Shown here in pieces: positions 43,530 through 53,300 of a stretch of 64,000 bases of DNA (the first letter of the stretch is position 1; every line of letters begins with the position of its first letter). The position numbers and the translations under genes are program-made. The DNA comes from Paracoccus sp. IB05 (GTDB lineage Bacteria > Pseudomonadota > Alphaproteobacteria > Rhodobacterales > Rhodobacteraceae), in contig NZ_JAEFCF010000012.1 in assembly GCF_016405985.1 (NCBI RefSeq), forward strand, positions 49,599 to 113,598, in the 5' to 3' direction. The notes beneath the pieces were generated by a model, which saw only the letters and a program-made list of their open reading frames with translations, was not told the origin of the DNA and did not search any database.

Positions 43530-43795
43530 ATGAAGCGCACAATACGAACCGAAGAGCCGATCATCGGCATCCTGCGGGTCGAGGCGGACAAGCAAACGGT
43601 CCGGTGGACCGTTTGCCCGACGAAGGTGAGACGGGGGCGAATTATGCCGATCTGTGCCGCAAGCACGGGATGTCGGAGGGCAGGTTCTGCGCCTGGACGG
43701 CGAAGTATTCCGGGATGACGGTGTCAGCGGCTAAACGGCTGAAGGCGCTGGAGGACGAGCAGGAAGGTCGGGCCAGAACGGCCCATATGAAACAA
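43530..43795 (+). mobile_element. IS3-family OrfA transposase remnant, frameshifted
   Basis: The N-terminal half reads MKRTIRTEEPIIGILR, the typical start of IS3-family OrfA (helix-turn-helix DNA-binding subunit). After a short insertion the frame changes and continues with NYADLCRKHGMSEGRFC, WTAKYSGM and AKRLKALEDEQ, the remainder of OrfA up to the leucine zipper. No OrfB with a DDE domain, no terminal inverted repeats and no target duplication are visible, so this is a dead fragment. It lies 170 bases upstream of the DAHP synthase start. Confidence 0.75.
43593..43615. repeat. 23-base palindrome inserted in the OrfA remnant
   Basis: The arms CAAACGGTCC and GGACCGTTTG pair perfectly around GGT. 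The element sits exactly where the OrfA reading frame gains extra residues and shifts, so it looks like a small insertion. Confidence 0.6.
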
Positions 43796-43968
43796 CGGAA
43801 TGTGGATGCGGAAAAGAACCCGCCCTTGCGCCCTGATCTGACCTGTGAGCCCCTGTGCGGCCTGACCGGTGCCGGCTGCGGCGCGGGCTTTGCATCCGGA
43901 GCCCGGAAGGCCTATATGCGATCCTTGTTACCGCTGTCAGCACGGGTTGAGCCGTTCGGAGGAATGTT

Positions 43969-45357
43969 ATGGGCGAGGCGAGGAAGATGCAGGGAAGCTG
44001 GACGAAAACCGACTGGCGTGCTTTGCCGAGGATCCAGATGCCCGATTATCCGGATCAGACCGCACTGAACGCCGCCGAGGCGCAGCTGGCTAAATACCCG
44101 CCGCTGGTTTTCGCGGGCGAGGCGCGGCGGCTGAAAAAGCAACTGGCGCTGGCAGCCGAGGGCAAGGCGTTCCTGCTGCAAGGCGGCGACTGCGCCGAGA
44201 GCTTTGCGGAATTCAGCGCCGATAGTATCCGCGACACCTTCCGCGTCATGCTGCAAATGGCGGTGGTGCTGACCTGGGGCGCGAAAGTGCCGGTGATCAA
44301 GGTGGGCCGGATGGCGGGGCAATTCGCCAAGCCGCGTTCGGCCCCGACCGAGGTGATCAACGGGGTCGAGCTGCCATCCTATAAGGGCGACATCATCAAC
44401 GGCTTTGATGCGACCCTTGACGCCAGGACGCCGGATCCAAACCGGATGCTGCAGGCCTATACCCAGGCGGCGGCGTCTTTGAACCTGCTGCGCGCCTTCT
44501 CGACCGGCGGCTTTGCCGATATCCACCGCGTGCATTCCTGGACTTTGGGCTTTGCCGAACATGACAAGGCCGAGCAATATCGCGCCATGGCCGCGCGCAT
44601 CTCTGACGCGCTTGATTTCATGAACGCCGCCGGGGTCAATTCGGAAACCGCGCATCAGCTTTCGGCGGTGGATTTCTACACCAGCCATGAGGCGCTGCTG
44701 CTGGAATATGAAGAGGCGCTTTGCCGCATCGATTCCATCTCGGGCCAGCCGGTGGCAGGATCGGGTCATATGATCTGGATCGGCGACCGCACCAGGCAGC
44801 CGGATGGCGCGCATGTCGAATTCTGTCGCGGTGTGCTGAATCCGATCGGGCTGAAATGCGGGCCTTCGACCACGGCCGAAGATCTCAAAGTGCTGATGGC
44901 AAAGCTGAACCCGGAAAACGAGCCGGGCCGTCTGACCCTCATCGCGCGCTTTGGCGCCGGCAAGGTCGGTGATCACCTGCCGCGTCTGATCCAGACGGTT
45001 CAGGCCGAGAGGGCCAATGTCGTCTGGTCCTGTGATCCGATGCATGGCAATACGATCAAGGCGGCTTCGGGCTACAAGACCCGGCCCTTTGACTCGGTCC
45101 TGCGCGAAGTGCGTGAGTTCTTCGCGATCCACAAGGCCGAGGGCACGGTACCGGCGGGCGTCCATTTCGAGATGACCGGCCAGGATGTCACCGAATGCAC
45201 CGGCGGCCTGCGCGCGGTCTCGGATGAAAACCTGGCGGATCGCTATCACACGGCCTGCGACCCGCGCCTCAATGCCTCGCAATCGCTGGAACTGGCCTTC
45301 CTTGTTGCAGAAGAGCTGACCCGTCAGCGCGAGGAAACCCGTCGCGTCGCGCTCTGA
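43969..45357 (+). CDS. aroG: Class II 3-deoxy-7-phosphoheptulonate (DAHP) synthase
   Basis: DAHP synthase condenses phosphoenolpyruvate and erythrose-4-phosphate, the first shikimate pathway step. The 462-residue protein is the plant/actinobacterial class II form: [71 protein letters not shown] and [18 protein letters not shown] lies six bases before ATG 43969. It is flanked by decayed DNA on both sides and ends at a perfect hairpin, so it is probably monocistronic. The class is certain; the symbol follows common use. Confidence 0.95.
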   Translation: MGEARKMQGSWTKTDWRALPRIQMPDYPDQTALNAAEAQLAKYPPLVFAGEARRLKKQLALAAEGKAFLLQGGDCAESFAEFSADSIRDTFRVMLQMAVVLTWGAKVPVIKVGRMAGQFAKPRSAPTEVINGVELPSYKGDIINGFDATLDARTPDPNRMLQAYTQAAASLNLLRAFSTGGFADIHRVHSWTLGFAEHDKAEQYRAMAARISDALDFMNAAGVNSETAHQLSAVDFYTSHEALLLEYEEALCRIDSISGQPVAGSGHMIWIGDRTRQPDGAHVEFCRGVLNPIGLKCGPSTTAEDLKVLMAKLNPENEPGRLTLIARFGAGKVGDHLPRLIQTVQAERANVVWSCDPMHGNTIKAASGYKTRPFDSVLREVREFFAIHKAEGTVPAGVHFEMTGQDVTECTGGLRAVSDENLADRYHTACDPRLNASQSLELAFLVAEELTRQREETRRVAL

Positions 45358-45365
45358 TCTTTGCC

Positions 45366-45387
45366 GGGGGAGCCCTCGGGCTCCCCC
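45366..45387 (+). terminator. Hairpin after the DAHP synthase gene
   Basis: GGGGGAGCCC and GGGCTCCCCC are perfectly complementary with a two-base centre, starting eight bases after the stop codon. No T run follows. Confidence 0.6.
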
Positions 45388-45448
45388 AATAACGGGCCTG
45401 AACAGTCCGGGGTGGTTATGGCGGCAGCGCCCCCCCGGGGGCTATAGG

Positions 45449-46339
45449 ATGCGCAGACGCTGTTCTTGCATATTGGCCGCGCCAAAACCGGCGCTTCTGC
45501 ATTGCAGTTTCAATTGCGGCTTATGCGAAGAAAGCTGGCGGCACTGGCGATCTTTACCCCTGTCGACCGGTTTCAAGAGGGTGAGCCAGGGAAGTATCGC
45601 CCGGGCCTGGCACCAGAACTCTGCGAGCAGCGACGCGGAAATCGAGGCATTGCGCGAGAGCTTCGAAACTGAGAACGCCCCTTTGACGGTTCACGGTCAG
45701 TTCGGAAAGATTCAGGAACATCACGACGCGGGGCTGGCCTGATTATGTCTTCCGTCAGGATGAGCCGGATTTCTACAAAATTTCAGTTTCTTGCACACCC
45801 GAACAATTCTCCTGCCGGTTCGCAAAATTCAACTAGCCTCGGTTCTTTGACTTCTGGAGCGCTTTTGGTGACCGCGCGATTTTCATCGGCTATGAGGCCG
45901 AAATTGCCGCGAATGGCTCGCTCCTGCCTCGTTTTGCACAGGAGATGGGCGTTGATCCCGGCACCACGCGGTCGCCAGAATGGTTTTCAAACCGCTCCAT
46001 CAGCGGCAATCTGCTGATGTTCAAACTGCTGGTAAATTCGACCGTCGGCCACCGGGATGAGTTCAATCTGGCTTTGCAGCGGCTGGCCGCGCTGAACCCG
46101 CGCTATGCGGGCCGGTTTTACATCGGAGACGCTATGGCGGCTATAATGCCGCTATGTCCGCGCGCATCGGTGAGCCACCTTTGGTGGGGTTCAGCGATGC
46201 GCTGCCGATCTTCCAGGAAGAACACTGGCGCGAGGATCTGGAGTGTTTCCTGTCGGATTTCCACTTTCAGCATCTGCGTGAAATGCCCGAATTCCAGCGC
46301 CTTCCGCCGCCGGGTCTGATCCGGTCCATGACCGGCTGA
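45449..46339 (+). pseudogene. Shattered sulfotransferase-like gene
   Basis: The first frame reads LFLHIGRAKTGASALQFQL, the phosphate-binding 5' loop of PAPS-dependent sulfotransferase-like proteins (LHIGxxKTGTxxLQ). Later pieces lie in other frames: SSDAEIEALRESFETENAPL, DYVFRQDEPDFYKISVSC, then EMGVDPGTTRSPEWFSNRSISGN, LLMFKLLVN and finally VGFSDALPIFQEEHWRE to the end at 46339. At least three frameshifts and internal stops separate them. Order and spacing agree with one ancestral gene of about 300 codons. Such genes often decorate surface polysaccharides. The middle part is noticeably AT-richer than its neighbours. Confidence 0.68.
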
Positions 46340-46410
46340 CAGCCGTCAAACGGCTGATTCTTGCGCAGTCGAACGCGCGCCCCTGAAGATTTGGGATCGC
46401 CAGACGCGAA

Positions 46411-46434
46411 CGGCCCTCCTTGGCAGGAGGGCCG
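46411..46434 (-). terminator. Hairpin after the bactofilin gene
   Basis: The arms CGGCCCTCCT and AGGAGGGCCG are perfect, with loop TGGC. It lies about 48 bases downstream of the bactofilin stop on the minus strand and has no T tract. Confidence 0.55.
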
Positions 46435-46481
46435 ATACCAAAAGTTGGTCTGTTTGCTGGCGAGGTCCCGCGCGGCTCGGA

Positions 46482-46994
46482 TCAGGGGGCTTCAGGTGCT
46501 GCTGCCGGTTCCGCATGATGCGGCGCCTGGAGCGCGGCCGAGGCACGCCCGGTCGAGAGCGGATCTTCCTGGCGCTGAACCGACCCTTCGAAATGGGCGC
46601 CCGATTCGATGGCAATGGTCTTGTGGATGATGTCGCCTTCGACACGGGCGGTCGAGGTCAGGCGGACCTTGAGGCCGCGCACGCGACCGATCACACGGCC
46701 ATTGACCACGATATCGTCCGCCACGATCTCGCCACGGATGGTGGCGCTTTCGCCGACGGTCAGCAGATGGGCGCGGATATCGCCTTCAACGGTGCCTTCG
46801 ACCTGGATATCACCCGAGGTGCGCAGGTTGCCCACAACGGTCAGGTCCGACGAGAGGACCGAGGCCACAGCCTTGCCCTTGGGCGCCGAGGGGGTGAAAT
46901 CCATGGAAGGTTTCGACACGGGGGCCTCCGGCGCCTTGGGTTTGTCAGCTTCGGGCTTGGCGCCCGTTTCGTTGATGCGGCTCTTAGAAAACAT
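46482..46994 (-). CDS. Bactofilin (polymer-forming cytoskeletal protein)
   Basis: Bactofilins polymerise without nucleotide into filaments that recruit cell-wall enzymes. The 170-residue protein has the DUF583 beta-helix core at about 45-145, with the repeated rungs SSDLTVVGNLRTSGDIQVEG, TVEGDIRAHLLTVGESATIRG and VNGRVIGRVRGLKV. Flexible Pro/Ala-rich ends are typical. The start overlaps the end of the M23 peptidase gene by 11 bases, a linkage that in other bacteria reflects a shared role in cell shape. Confidence 0.9.
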   Translation of the reverse strand: MFSKSRINETGAKPEADKPKAPEAPVSKPSMDFTPSAPKGKAVASVLSSDLTVVGNLRTSGDIQVEGTVEGDIRAHLLTVGESATIRGEIVADDIVVNGRVIGRVRGLKVRLTSTARVEGDIIHKTIAIESGAHFEGSVQRQEDPLSTGRASAALQAPHHAEPAAAPEAP

Positions 46995-48336
46995 TTCTCG
47001 CTGCCCTTATGAAGGTCATCGGGTTCACGGCAGTGCCCCCTATGCGGACTTCGTAGTGAAGATGAGTGCCGGTGGACCGGCCTGAATTGCCCATATCACC
47101 GATCTGGTCGCCACGCGACACCTTTTGTCCGACCTGCACACGGATCTGTGATAAATGGGCGTAGCGGGTTTCGATGCCAAAGGCATGCCGGATCTTGATC
47201 AGCCGCCCATAGCCATTCTGCCAGCCGGCATGGATGACGGTGCCTTCGGCGGTGGCGTAAATGGCCGTTCCATAGGGGCCGGCGATATCGGTGCCTTCAT
47301 GCATCCGCCCGCCGCGCCCGAACGGGTCCTCGCGGCGGCCAAAGCTCGAGGTCCAGCGCACATTGCCCGAGGTGATCGGGGTGGCAAAGGGCGCTTTCCA
47401 GGCCGCGAGACGGTAGAGATCCATCTCTTCCATATCTTTCAGGATCGCATTGGCGCGTTTCTCACCATCGCTCAGCGGCCCGCCCATGGTTGAGGCGCTG
47501 ATCGGCGAGAGCGGTCCGCCCTGGCCGGAATAGCCCTTTCTGACCGTGGCGATCATGTCATCGGGGTTCATGCCGGCGGCCCGGAACATCTTTTCCAGCG
47601 GCTCGACCGAGACCGTCACCGCATCTTCCAGTTTGGTAAAGATCGCGTCATGGCGCAGCTCAAGCGCGCGGCGGTCTTCCAGGGCCAGCGCAAGCTCTTC
47701 GCGCGCGGTATCGGCCTCGGCCAGGCGGGTATCGCGTTCGCGGGCGGTGGCCTCCAGCTTCGTCGTCAGGAAATCAAGCGTCTCGCCGGTGTCGCGGATG
47801 CGGCCGATCTCGGTTGTGGCGCCACCTTGTTCCCCGAGCATCCCGGTCAGTTTCAAAACCTCGGCCCGCGCTTCGTCGCGTTCGCGGATCACGCCGCGCA
47901 GGCTGTTTTGCACGACATCAATGCCGGTCTCCAGCTCGCGGCGGCGATCTTCCGAGGCCAGGAGCATCTCCTGCATCCTGGAAACCTGTTCCAGGGCCGA
48001 ATTGAACCGCTCCTGCGCCTGGGCGGCATCGGTCACCCGCAGATCGCGGTCTGCCGAGAGGATGGCAAGCCGTTCCTCGAAGATCATCCCCTGGCGCTGG
48101 CTTTGTTCGCGCGAAGAGCCGGCGCCGATGGATTGCATCATGAAAATCGAGGTCGCGACGATGGTCCAGGCAATGGCGAGGGCGCCAAAGACCACCACAA
48201 AGGCCTGGGTGGCGGGTCTGAGCCGCAGATAATGGGTGCCGTGATCGGATTTCAGATAGAGCCGCTGTTCGGGAAAGACCGATTCAAGCGCCGTATTGAT
48301 CCGGATGGCCAGTCTTGCGAGCACGCGGCATTCCAT
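46984..48336 (-). CDS. Membrane-anchored M23 (LytM) peptidoglycan endopeptidase
   Basis: The product of about 450 residues has a short cytoplasmic N-terminus, one transmembrane helix (about 45-67), a long coiled coil (about 75-260) and a C-terminal M23 domain. Zinc ligands and catalytic residues are visible in GRMHEGTDIAGPYG, TRYAHLSQ and THLHYEVRIG, so the domain looks active. The architecture resembles the coiled-coil LytM proteins partnered with bactofilins. I used ATG 48336; frames stay open to 48558 with other Met codons (for example 48456), and no start has a good ribosome site. It overlaps the bactofilin gene. Confidence 0.88.
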   Translation of the reverse strand: MECRVLARLAIRINTALESVFPEQRLYLKSDHGTHYLRLRPATQAFVVVFGALAIAWTIVATSIFMMQSIGAGSSREQSQRQGMIFEERLAILSADRDLRVTDAAQAQERFNSALEQVSRMQEMLLASEDRRRELETGIDVVQNSLRGVIRERDEARAEVLKLTGMLGEQGGATTEIGRIRDTGETLDFLTTKLEATARERDTRLAEADTAREELALALEDRRALELRHDAIFTKLEDAVTVSVEPLEKMFRAAGMNPDDMIATVRKGYSGQGGPLSPISASTMGGPLSDGEKRANAILKDMEEMDLYRLAAWKAPFATPITSGNVRWTSSFGRREDPFGRGGRMHEGTDIAGPYGTAIYATAEGTVIHAGWQNGYGRLIKIRHAFGIETRYAHLSQIRVQVGQKVSRGDQIGDMGNSGRSTGTHLHYEVRIGGTAVNPMTFIRAARNVF

Positions 48337-48751
48337 CTTTAAGAGCGCCCGTTCCGCCTTTTTTCCCGGCTTCACAAACCGGGACCCGGAGGGGCTGGTG
48401 TCAGTCTGACCCGCTTTCCGCGTTACTGGCGCGAAAGACGGGCGAGGTGTGGTCATGCGGGCCGGAAGCCTGGCTCCGCCCTGGAACAGGTCCGGACGAT
48501 CCGGAAAAAACAACACCATCCGCAAAAACATCCGGGCAGGCTGGAGCGTGAGTCGCACCGCCCCGCCTCGGGTCAGACGTGATTAGCGGCGCAAGGGCCG
48601 GCTCGCAATATTTGCGCCATGTGTCCGCGCCGCGGCGGCTGAGCCTTGCCTGTTCCCGGCGGAAACTTGCCGATCAGGGCCGGAAAACCCAAAGATTTTC
48701 GCGGATGTATGGAGGCTGGTTCAGGGGGTAACCGGCAGGCTGCCCGGCGCC
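48337..48751. other. Intergenic stretch or 5' extension of the M23 gene
   Basis: If the M23 gene starts upstream of 48336, part of this stretch is coding. Otherwise it contains the minus-strand promoter region for the M23-bactofilin pair and the region after the DUF455 gene. I see no RNA gene, repeat or convincing small reading frame. Confidence 0.4.
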
Positions 48752-49591
48752 TCAACCCCTGTCGGTCAGATCATCCTCCGTCAGCGGCCAGTAAAAATCC
48801 GGCGGCAGCCCGGCCTCGGCGCGTTTTTCCTCGTTGAAAGGGGGCTTCAGCTGGCCGTGGAAATAGCGCCGCACCAGGGCGTGGAACACGTCTTTCGGGT
48901 CGGCCCCGTCGCGACCGCAAAGCCAGTTGAACCATTTCGAGCCATAGGCGACATGGCCGACTTCCTCGGCATAGATCACCTCGAGCGCCTCAAGCGCGCC
49001 GGTCTTTTCGCCCTGATCCCGGGCGCGCTGAAACACCGAGATCATCCCCGGCGTCACATCAAGGCCCCGCGCCTCCAGCACCATCGGCACCACGGCGAGA
49101 CGCCCGAGAAAGTCCTCCGCGGTGTCTTCGGCGGCCCGCCACATGCCGGCATGGGCGGCCATGGCGCCGTAAAAGCTGCCCATCTCCTCAAGCACATCCG
49201 ACAAAAGCGTGAAATGTTTCGCTTCCTCATCCGCAGCTTTCACCCAGTCATCATAGAAGCCGGGCGGCATCGGATGGGCGGCAAAGCGGGCGATGATATC
49301 CCAGTGCAGATCGACCGCATTCAGCTCGATATGGGCCAGCGCATGAAGCAGCGCGGCACGCCCTTCCGGGCTTCCGGTGCGGCGGCGCGGCACATCGCGC
49401 GGGGCCAGCAGATCGGGCTTTTCCGGCCGGGCCGGTCGCAAGGGCGGGTCTGCCCGGCCAATATCCGGCGCCTGGCCCGCCGCGCGGGCGGCGAACCAGG
49501 TTGCGGCATGACGCCGGCTGATCGCCGCTTTCGCGCGCCCCTCTGCCGTGGTCAGAACCTCGACCGCCATTTCCGACAGCGTCAGCGCCAT
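48752..49591 (-). CDS. DUF455 ferritin-like protein
   Basis: DUF455 proteins are helical, ferritin-like, and predicted to bind a di-iron centre; function is unknown. The 279-residue product has Glu/His pairs typical of the fold, in LAHIELNAVDLHWD, ADEEAKHFTLL, LEARGLDVTPGM and YAEEVGHVAYG. The C-terminal LKPPFNEEKRAEAGLPPDFY is also characteristic. ATG 49591 lies seven bases after the bcp stop, so both genes form one minus-strand unit. Pairing with a peroxiredoxin is consistent with an oxidative-stress or iron role, but that is inference. Confidence 0.85.
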   Translation of the reverse strand: MALTLSEMAVEVLTTAEGRAKAAISRRHAATWFAARAAGQAPDIGRADPPLRPARPEKPDLLAPRDVPRRRTGSPEGRAALLHALAHIELNAVDLHWDIIARFAAHPMPPGFYDDWVKAADEEAKHFTLLSDVLEEMGSFYGAMAAHAGMWRAAEDTAEDFLGRLAVVPMVLEARGLDVTPGMISVFQRARDQGEKTGALEALEVIYAEEVGHVAYGSKWFNWLCGRDGADPKDVFHALVRRYFHGQLKPPFNEEKRAEAGLPPDFYWPLTEDDLTDRG

Positions 49592-49598
49592 TCCCGGT

Positions 49599-50075
49599 TC
49601 AGCCCTGCAGAGCGCGGGCGGCGGCCAGCACCTCTTCGGCATGGCCCTTGACCGAGACTTTCGGCCAGACCCTGGCGATCCGGCCATCTGCGCCGATCAG
49701 AAAGGTCGTGCGGGTGATGCCCATATAGGTCTTGCCGTAATTCTTCTTCTCCCCCCAGGTGCCGTAATCCTCGCTGGTCTGTCCCCCGGCATCAGAAGCA
49801 AGGATGATCCCCAGCCCGTGTTTGCGGCAGAATTTGTCATGCGCGGCGACGCTGTCTTTCGAGATCCCGATCACCGTGGTGCCGGCAGCCGCGAATTCCG
49901 CCGCGAGGCGGGTGAAATCCTGCGCTTCGAGCGTGCAGCCGGGCGTGTCATCCTTCGGGTAGAAATAAAGCACCACTTTGCCCGGTGCGAATTGCGACAG
50001 CGAAACCGTGGCGCCGCCATCACGGGGCAGGGTGAAATCCGGGGCCTTATCGCCTTCAGTCAGGGTCGTGGTCAT
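49599..50075 (-). CDS. bcp: Bcp-type thioredoxin-dependent peroxiredoxin
   Basis: Bcp/PrxQ enzymes reduce hydroperoxides with thioredoxin. The 158-residue protein has the peroxidatic Cys in DDTPGCTLEAQDF; the resolving Cys five residues later is absent, as in one-Cys or atypical members. The conserved SKDSVAAHDKFCRKHG, KKNYGKTYMGITRTTFLI and ARVWPKVSVKGH follow. GGAAAGGA lies upstream of ATG 50075, supporting this start rather than the much longer open frame. It is divergent from the AsmA-like gene and leads the DUF455 pair. Confidence 0.94.
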   Translation of the reverse strand: MTTTLTEGDKAPDFTLPRDGGATVSLSQFAPGKVVLYFYPKDDTPGCTLEAQDFTRLAAEFAAAGTTVIGISKDSVAAHDKFCRKHGLGIILASDAGGQTSEDYGTWGEKKNYGKTYMGITRTTFLIGADGRIARVWPKVSVKGHAEEVLAAARALQG

Positions 50076-50320
50076 TTCGGTCCTTTCCGGCATCTGCCCG
50101 GCTCTGATATCTGGCCCGTTGCGCGACCAGTCGACGCGACCGGGCAACGCGACCAGGCAACTCCCCGCGCGGGCGGGGCCTGTGGCCTCACGGGGCTTTG
50201 TGTTTCCCCGGGCTTCGCGCCAGGATAGGGCGAAGCGGCTGCCGGTTCCAGAGGGGTAACCAGGCCGCAGGCGGCGAGGTCCCGGGGGAACAACGCGGGT
50301 CTCTGGAAGAAGCCGCAGGA

Positions 50321-53300
50321 ATGAAGGGCAAAGAGTCGGTGACCGTGGAAAGCAGGACGCAGCGGGACAGCACCGGAGAAAGTGCCGCGAACCGGGCACC
50401 CCCGGACCAAAGCTCTGAGACTACGGCGCCTGCCTCTCCAGATGAGACTGGGGCCGGCGCCATTTCGGCGGATTCTCACATTTCCGAAGCATCTGAAGCC
50501 AGCGGCCGCCCGGGCGATACGCCCCGCCCTTTGGCTGATCCCGCTGCCTGGCCTCCCGATCCGACACTGTGGGAGGAAGACGGCCAGGCAGTGGTGCCGC
50601 CGGCGCAGCCGCTGGTTGCGGGCCGGCTTGCCACAGCCATGACTGGCGGGCGGCCAGAGCAAATCGTGCAGCCCGAACCCATGGCCGGGCCTGCGCCTGA
50701 AACCCCTGGCCGAAAGGGCTTTCTGGCCCGCAGGGCAGAGGCAAGGAGGGCACGGGTTGAGAAAAGCCGCGCCAGGATCGGACTGCGCCTTGTCATCGTC
50801 CTTCTCGGGCTTGTCGCCTTTGTCGGGCTTGCGGGATTTGTTCTGCTCGGGCGCAGTCTGACGCTGCCGGTCTGGGCCGTGGCCTCGATCGAACAGCGGC
50901 TGAACGATCAACTGGGCCAGAGCCATCTGCCCGAAGGCAGCGCGATCTCGCTGGGAGAGGTGACGGTAATGGTCGCCCGCGACCTGTCGCCGAGCTTTTT
51001 CCTGCACGATCTGCGGCTGATCGACAGCAAGGGCGCGTCAGTGCTGTCGCTGCCGGAACTCAGGATCGAACTGGCACCGGCGCCGCTGCTGACCGGCCGG
51101 ATCCGGCCCAGCCTTGTGCGGATGACCGGGGCACAGATTGCGGTGGCCCGCGATGCCGATGGCCGGATCGCGCTCAGCTTCGCCGGGCTTTCGGGCAGCC
51201 CTGAAATGGGGACGCCCGCCGAGGTGCTGGATGCCCTGGACCGCATGTTCTCGACCGGCACGCTCAGCGATCTGGCGCTGGTCGAGATCGACGGGCTGGC
51301 GCTGACGCTGGATGATGCGCGGGCGCGGCGGAAATGGGAACTCGGTGATGGCAGGCTGGTGATCGCCAACAAGGCGGAAAGCCTTTCGGGGGAATTGTCG
51401 CTGACGCTTTTGACCGGAGCGGAGCCTGCCCGGGCGATGCTGGCGGTCGAAACCTCGAAAGCTGACAGTTCGGCGCGGTTTTCCGCGACCGTGGACCATG
51501 TGGCCGCGCGCGATCTTGCGGTTCAGGCGGCACCGCTTGCGGCTTTTGCGGTGCTGGATGCACCGATTTCCGGGCGGCTGAGCGGCACGCTCGATGCCGA
51601 AGGCAAGCCCGGATTGCTGGAGGGGCGGCTTGAGCTCGGGCCAGGGGCGCTGGATCCGGGCGTCTTGCGTCCGGCCGGCGCAGAGGGCGCCCGGCCTGAG
51701 CAGGCGGCGGGAGAAGGCCGCGATCAACCGGCACAGGCGGATGGCACAGAAGGCAATGGCCCACCGGCGCCGCCGCGCCCGTTTGAATTTGAAAGCGCCG
51801 TGATCGAGCTGCGCTATGATGCCGGACTGCAGCGGGTGTTTCTGGATGAGGTCAATGTCCAGAGCCCCTCGCTCCGGGTCACGGCAACCGGGACTTCGGA
51901 TCTGATGGATGACCGGGGCCAGCCCGTCGCGCCGGGGGCCTTGCCGAAAGCGGTGGTGACGCAGCTGCGCATTGGCGAGTTGAAGGTCGATCCGGATGGG
52001 CTGTTCGAGGCACCGGCGCGGTTTTCCTCGGGCTCGGCGGTCTGGCGGCTGCGGCTTGACCCCTTTGCCGTCGAGATCGGCGAGGTGGTTTTGAGCGAGG
52101 GAGAGGACCGGCTGGTTCTCTCGGGCCATGCCCGCGCCAATATGGATGGCACCTGGGCGGGGGCGGTCGATGTGGCGCTGAACCGGATCTCGACCGAGCG
52201 GCTGATCCGGCTCTGGCCGCTGATCGCGGTGCCGCGCACGCGGTCCTGGCTTGCCGAGAATGTCGGCCAGGGCGAATTGACCGATGTGGCCGCCGCTTTG
52301 CGGTTTCGCAGCGGCGAAGAGCCGCGTTTCGCGCTGGATTACGAATTTTCCGGCGCCGAGGTGCGGGTGGTGAAATCGCTGCCCCCGATCCGCAATGGCA
52401 GCGGCCGCGCGGCGATCCAGGACAACAGCTATACCCTGGTGATCGAAGAGGGCGAGATCACCGCGCCCGAGGCCGGCGCCGATGGCGCGCGGATCCATGT
52501 CGATGGCTCGATGTTCCGGGTGCCCGATATCCGCAAAAAGCCCGCCGATGCCGAGGTGCGGCTGATTGTCGATGCCGGGCTGACCGCGACGCTCTCGCTT
52601 CTGGATCAGGAGCCGTTCCGCTTTATTTCAAAAGCCGGGCGTCAGGTCGATCTGGGCGAGGGCAGGGCGCTTCTGGTGGCCGAGCTGCGCTTTCCGCTGA
52701 AGCCAAAGCTGTTGACCGGGGACATTGCCTATGATGTCACCGGCCGCATCCTCGATTTCCGTTCCGACCGGCTGGTGGCCGGCAAAGAGATCCGCAGCTC
52801 CGATCTGGCGGTAAAGGTCACGGCGGCAGGGATGGCGGTTTCGGGTGAGGGAACCCTTGCCGGCGTCCCGGTCGTTGCGCGCTATACGCAGCCGTTTGGC
52901 AAGGATGCGGCGGGCAAGGCGAATGTATCCGGCACGGCGCGGCTCAGCGATGACGGGCTGCGCCGCCTGGGGGTGCAGCTTCCGAAAGGCTGGATTTCGG
53001 GCGAGACGCGGGCCGCGATTGACCTCGCGCTGCCCAAGGGGGAGCCCGCAAGGCTGGTTCTGAAAAGCGATCTCAAGGGGCTTGGCCTTTCGCTGCCGCC
53101 GGTCGGCTGGAGCAAAGCGCGTGACAGCACCGGGCGGCTGTTGGTCGAGGCGGTGCTGGGTCAGGCCCCGGAAGTCACCAGGCTGGAACTGAACGGGCCG
53201 GGCCTCAGCGCAAAGGGGCGGCTGACGACCAGGGCGAATGCCGGGCTCGACCGCGCCAGTTTCCAGGAGCTGAAAGTGGGTGGCTGGCTTGATGCTGCCG

